From: Desulfofustis sp. PB-SRB1
GTDB lineage: Bacteria > Desulfobacterota > Desulfobulbia > Desulfobulbales > Desulfocapsaceae
Length of the DNA: 64,000 nucleotides
Reading direction: 5' to 3'
Assembly (NCBI GenBank): GCA_016722945.1
Contig: JAEQMT010000066.1
Span: 124,001 to 188,000, forward strand
Under the pieces are notes generated by a model. The model worked only from the letters and a program-made list of their open reading frames with translations, had not been told where the DNA came from and did no database searches. Shown here one piece after another: positions 60,516 to 64,000 of this stretch (positions are counted from its first letter, which is position 1; each line of letters starts with the position of its first letter). Position numbers and translations under genes: made by a program.

Positions 60516-61910
60516 GTGGGAGCCCCTCATATCGTTATCGGTGGCGGGCTCTCCGGCTTGGCCGCGGCCATTCGGCTGGCCAGATTCGGAGAACCGGTTG
60601 TCATTATCGAACAGCACAACCGGCTTGGTGGCCTCAACTCCTACTACACCCGCAACGGTCGGTTGTATGAAACCGGCTTGCATGCCATCAGTAACTTCGC
60701 CCCTCGGAAGCAACGCCACGCCCCGCTCAACAAGTTGTTGAAACAATTGCAACTATCACGCGATGATCTATCCATCTGTGAGCAGTTACGTAGTGAAATT
60801 CACTTTCCCGGCACTGAGCCGCTGCTGTTTTCAAATGACTTTTCGCTGCTGCGGGACACAATAGATGATGTGTTCCCGCACGCTCTGGCCGGTTTTGACA
60901 GATTGGTGCAGAGGCTCGATCACCACGACCCCTTTGCTCCCGCCCCGTTTACCGCCACCAGAGAGATACTCTCATCGTTTCTCAATGACCAGCAGCTTAT
61001 TGAGATGCTGCTCTGTCCCTTGCTTTTTTATGGCTCCAGTTGGCAAGACGATATCGACTTTAACCAGTTTACCATATTGTTCCGGGCAATTTATCAGGAC
61101 GGGTTTTTCAGGCCTGCCGGCACAATCAAAGATTTACTCGACCTGCTTACCGAAACCTTGATCGAGCGCGGCGCCACGATTATTACCGGCACCGGCGTAG
61201 AACACCTGAGAGTTGTCGATGACCGGGTAGAATCGGTGATCCTGGAAAATGGTGAAGAACTGGATTGCAATATCGTTATCAGCACCATCGGGAGCGACGA
61301 GACTCGCCGACTTGCGGGAAAAAACATAGACAAGACAGATATTGTCCGGCTCAGCTTTTTTGAGTCGATCTTCACCGTTGATTCGACCGGCAAAACCGCT
61401 GTTTCAAAGGATGCGACCTGCATTTTCTTCTGCCGGCAAAACAGGTTACGGTATCGCAAGCCCAACACCCCGGTTGATCTTAAAAGTGGGGTTATTTCCC
61501 TGCCTGATAACTTTAGTGGGCGTGAGGCCGGCACTATGCGTGATGTGCGGATAACACACCTGGCAAACTACCAGCAATGGTTTGATGCCAGGGCGGCATC
61601 GGCCTCCTCTTACGATGATCTGAAAGCAGCATATGCACGCAAGTCGGCCCGGGTCGCGGAAGCATACGTCGGCTCCTTTTTTGAGGCAATCACCTACCAG
61701 GACAGCTTTACCCCGCTTACAGTGCAGCGTTATACCGGGAAAATTGAAGGTGCGGTCTACGGCAGCCCTAACAAACACACCGACGGCGCCTGCGGTTTTG
61801 CCAACATGTTTCTGGCCGGTACCGACCAGGGATACCTTGGCATCATCGGGGCGATGCTCAGCGGGGTGCTCATGGTGAATCGACACATCCTGCCCAAACT
61901 GGCAAAATAG
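60516..61910 (+). CDS. phytoene desaturase (CrtI)-like FAD/NAD(P) oxidoreductase
   Basis: A 464-residue FAD flavoprotein. The dinucleotide motif is VIGGGLSGLAAAIRLARFG, followed by EQHNRLGGLNSYY and TGLHAIS; the C-terminal FAD segment is FANMFLAGTDQGYLGIIGAMLSG. The fold is shared by carotenoid desaturases, retinol saturase-like enzymes and acyl-chain desaturases. It begins 10 bp after the ACP, so an ACP-bound substrate is plausible. No other carotenoid genes are visible. Confidence 0.85.
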   Translation: MGAPHIVIGGGLSGLAAAIRLARFGEPVVIIEQHNRLGGLNSYYTRNGRLYETGLHAISNFAPRKQRHAPLNKLLKQLQLSRDDLSICEQLRSEIHFPGTEPLLFSNDFSLLRDTIDDVFPHALAGFDRLVQRLDHHDPFAPAPFTATREILSSFLNDQQLIEMLLCPLLFYGSSWQDDIDFNQFTILFRAIYQDGFFRPAGTIKDLLDLLTETLIERGATIITGTGVEHLRVVDDRVESVILENGEELDCNIVISTIGSDETRRLAGKNIDKTDIVRLSFFESIFTVDSTGKTAVSKDATCIFFCRQNRLRYRKPNTPVDLKSGVISLPDNFSGREAGTMRDVRITHLANYQQWFDARAASASSYDDLKAAYARKSARVAEAYVGSFFEAITYQDSFTPLTVQRYTGKIEGAVYGSPNKHTDGACGFANMFLAGTDQGYLGIIGAMLSGVLMVNRHILPKLAK

Positions 61911-61915
61911 ATAGG

Positions 61916-62056
61916 CGAATTTTGAAAAACGAGGATTTTCGTTCAAAACCGAAGCGCGAGGAACATGGTACCGCAACCATCTCACAGATTTTGCCTGGAA
62001 AATATTTTTTTGAGCAACGCTGAGATTGGCCGAATAGAGTATTATACAAAGTTCCC
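61916..62056 (+). repeat. MITE-like repeat copy C
   Basis: Same orientation as copy A, with GATTTTCGTTCAAAACCGAA, GCGAGGAACATGGTACCGCA, TTTTTTTGAGCAACGCTGAG and ACAAAGTTCCCATAAGTATT. The ends are only partly inverted. It occupies nearly all of the 169-bp gap between the two CrtI-like genes and its right end lies just before the second gene's leader. Confidence 0.82.
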
Positions 62057-62079
62057 ATAAGTATTAGATACGGGTTGCT

Positions 62080-63480
62080 ATGCATTCTTCTTCATCACAC
62101 ACCTATGACGCGGTCGTGGTGGGCTCCGGGCTGGGCGGTATGACCACCGCCAACCGGCTTGCCCGTGCCGGCCATCGGGTACTGCTTCTGGAGCATCATC
62201 ACCGGCTTGGCGGTCTGGCCACCTGGTTTAAGCGAAAGGGTCATATCTTCGATATATCATTGCACGGCTTTCCTCACGGGATGGTAAAAACCTGTAAAAA
62301 GTACTGGAACCGTGCCATCACCGAATCCATCGTTCAGCTTGAAGAAATCGTCTTTGACAACCCGCAGTTCAGTTTGAAAACAAGCTTCGATAAAGAAGAT
62401 TTCACCAGGCTACTGCAGGATCATTTTGGAATTGAGCGGGCCGTCATTGACAAGTTTTTTTCCCATGTCAGTGCCATGAACTTCTATGACGATCAGCGTC
62501 AGACCACCCGGGAGTTGTTTGAAGATTTTTTCCCTGGACGCTCAGACGTGCATCGTCTGCTGATGGAGCCGATCACCTATGCTAACGGCTCCACTCTTGA
62601 CGACCCGGCCATTTCATACGGTATCGTGTTTTCAAACTTTATGAGCAAAGGTGTATTCACCTTCAAAGGGGGAACAGACAGACTCATCGGACTCATGAAA
62701 GAAGAGCTGGAGGAAAACGGAGTCGAAATCCGTACCAGGGCACGCGTATCTCAAATTGTTGTAGAACAGGGAGAGGTTGCCGGTGTTGTCGTGGACGACT
62801 CTTTTATCGGCGCCAGATCAGTAATATCAAACGGCGACATTGTCCAGACCATAGACGAGATGGTTGGCCCCACTCATTTCGATCACTCATTTTTACGCAG
62901 GCACCGTGGTGTCCGGGTCAATAATTCAAGCTGCCAGGTATACATCGGGATAGCCGCCGGTGAGAAAATTGATCCCATTGGAGATCTGATCTTTTTTTCC
63001 CATGCACCGCAATTTGATTCAGCCGAACTGCTCGACTTTGCAACCAGATCGAAAACATTTTCCATCTATTACCCGAAGACCCGGCCCGGCCACGACCGCT
63101 ACACCATCGTCGCCTCCATGAATGCCGACTATGACGCCTGGCATGCCCTGTCGCCATCCGCCTATGAGGAGGCAAAACAGGCCATGATGGAGCAAACGGT
63201 GACCGATCTGTGCCGCTATATTCCCGATGTCAGGGAGAAAATTGACTGGCTCGAAGCGGCAACACCGCTTACCTTCAAGCGCTATACCCTGCATACCGGA
63301 GGAACATCGTTCGGCACGAAATTTGAGGGGCTGGACATTTCACGTTCACTGCACAAACATATCGGCGGGCTATTTCATGTGGGCTCAGTGGGTATTATTA
63401 TGTCCGGCTGGCTGGGCGCCATAAACTACGGGGTTATTGTCGCCAATGATGTTGATGCATATCTCAGAGCCTGCCATTGA
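62080..63480 (+). CDS. second phytoene desaturase (CrtI)-like FAD/NAD(P) oxidoreductase
   Basis: A 466-residue flavoprotein with FAD motif VVVGSGLGGMTTANRLARAG, HHRLGGLATWFKRKG and SLHGFPHG. It ends with GLFHVGSVGIIMSGWLGAINYGV. It is related in fold to the preceding gene but clearly divergent, so the pair may form a heteromeric or sequential desaturase/reductase. It lies 12 bp before the FabG-like gene. The retinol saturase-like group is an alternative. Confidence 0.85.
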   Translation: MHSSSSHTYDAVVVGSGLGGMTTANRLARAGHRVLLLEHHHRLGGLATWFKRKGHIFDISLHGFPHGMVKTCKKYWNRAITESIVQLEEIVFDNPQFSLKTSFDKEDFTRLLQDHFGIERAVIDKFFSHVSAMNFYDDQRQTTRELFEDFFPGRSDVHRLLMEPITYANGSTLDDPAISYGIVFSNFMSKGVFTFKGGTDRLIGLMKEELEENGVEIRTRARVSQIVVEQGEVAGVVVDDSFIGARSVISNGDIVQTIDEMVGPTHFDHSFLRRHRGVRVNNSSCQVYIGIAAGEKIDPIGDLIFFSHAPQFDSAELLDFATRSKTFSIYYPKTRPGHDRYTIVASMNADYDAWHALSPSAYEEAKQAMMEQTVTDLCRYIPDVREKIDWLEAATPLTFKRYTLHTGGTSFGTKFEGLDISRSLHKHIGGLFHVGSVGIIMSGWLGAINYGVIVANDVDAYLRACH

Positions 63481-63491
63481 TTGGGCTGCTC

Positions 63492-64000
63492 ATGATTGAT
63501 TTTTCACATAAAAAAGTTGTTATTACCGGCGCCACGCGAGGCATCGGCAAAGCAATCGCCGAGAAATTCATCGCCCATAATGCCACCATAATCGGCATTT
63601 ACCACGCCAATTATGAGGCTGCCGCCCGGATGAGCGAGCAGTATCAGGCAAAGGGCGCTGATCTTACCCTATATCAATGCGATGTTGCCGATCCCGATGC
63701 GGTTTCAAAGCTTTACAAAGAACTTGAAGAAACACACGGTACTATAGATGTTTTGGTTAATAACGCCGGAATACGCAACGATGCAATTGCCGCCCTCATG
63801 AGCAGCGATCAGTGGCGTTCGGTGATCGATATTAACTTAGGCGGCTCGTTTTATATGGCGAAAGGGGCCATCCCGCTGATGCTCAAACAGAAGTACGGAC
63901 GTATCATCATGATCACCTCACCGGTGGCCTGGCTTGGGATTGCTGGACAGACAAATTACGGCGCCGCCAAGGCCGGGCAGATCGGGTTGATGCGCTCACT
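63492..64000 (+). CDS. SDR family 3-oxoacyl-ACP reductase (FabG-like), partial, C-terminus beyond window
   Basis: NAD(P)-dependent ketoreductase; 169 codons are visible from ATG 63492. The cofactor motif is VVITGATRGIGKA, NNAGI follows, then the catalytic Ser in MITSPVAW and Tyr-Lys in YGAAKAG. It starts 12 bp after the second CrtI-like gene. With the ketosynthase and ACP it gives the first two steps of an elongation cycle. A dehydratase and others may lie beyond the window. Confidence 0.93.
   Translation, partial: MIDFSHKKVVITGATRGIGKAIAEKFIAHNATIIGIYHANYEAAARMSEQYQAKGADLTLYQCDVADPDAVSKLYKELEETHGTIDVLVNNAGIRNDAIAALMSSDQWRSVIDINLGGSFYMAKGAIPLMLKQKYGRIIMITSPVAWLGIAGQTNYGAAKAGQIGLMRS

Noticed and set aside
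60516-63480. Carotenoid biosynthesis genes
   Set aside because: The two CrtI-fold genes sit with a ketosynthase and ACP and without crtB or crtE, so an acyl-chain role is more likely.
1-64000. CRISPR array, prophage or rRNA operon
   Set aside because: No regularly spaced short repeats, phage structural genes or rRNA sequence were seen in the window.

Overview
The window looks like a chromosome segment of a Gram-negative, probably anaerobic bacterium. Gene content suggests Desulfobacterota, perhaps a Desulfobulbales-type sulfate reducer. This is inference: I see lipid A genes (lpxB, lpxK, lpxC), a DUF4911-like gene next to miaB, a compact ParC/ParE-type topoisomerase pair, TRAP and Liv importers, and a eukaryote-type NADP isocitrate dehydrogenase. 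No rRNA or other direct taxonomic marker is present.

Region 1 (1-12795) is a hexuronate catabolic locus. A leftward operon encodes a ROK regulator, a KdgF-like cupin and a DctPQM TRAP importer. Across a divergent promoter region, a rightward operon encodes an SDR-type fructuronate reductase (mannonate forming), a LarA-superfamily nickel-pincer enzyme, uronate isomerase UxaC and tagaturonate epimerase UxaE. An IS630-family element follows, then two further NAD(P)-dependent dehydrogenases. Import, ring opening (KdgF), isomerisation (UxaC), epimerisation (UxaE) and reduction (SDR) form a chain to D-mannonate. The LarA homologue has no place in the classical route and may open a C2-epimerase branch.

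Region 2 (12924-28949) is housekeeping: serC, a TrmL-type methylase, a ComEA-like protein, miaA, recJ, purB, a DUF4911-like gene, miaB, the topoisomerase pair, a secreted EEP-fold protein, cutA, coaX, an LD-carboxypeptidase and an SH3 protein. MiaA and MiaB together make ms2i6A37 in tRNA.

Region 3 (29047-37634) holds an MrfA-like helicase, a prephenate dehydratase-like/ACT/prephenate dehydrogenase fusion, tRNA-His, an alpha/beta hydrolase, dCMP deaminase and a homocysteine methyltransferase. A vapBC toxin-antitoxin pair follows, bracketed by a 118-bp duplication of the methyltransferase 3' end. Region 4 (37634-45058) is a leftward chain of comM, a lipoprotein, a hypothetical protein and a type IIG-like restriction-modification gene. 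That last gene is cut by an in-frame stop that separates its nuclease domain. A tRNA methylase precedes the chain.

Region 5 (45277-58456) holds queD, a nucleotide-sugar dehydrogenase, an Smr protein, lpxB with a GnnA-like oxidoreductase, a complete livKHMGF operon, lpxK, lpxC, yjbQ and icd. Region 6 (58869-64000, running off the edge) is a lipid- or polyketide-type cluster: ketosynthase, acyl carrier protein, two CrtI-fold oxidoreductases and a FabG-type reductase.

Three copies of a MITE-like repeat of about 140 bp lie at 19398, 58561 and 61916. The first has 17-bp terminal inverted repeats and a TTAT target duplication.
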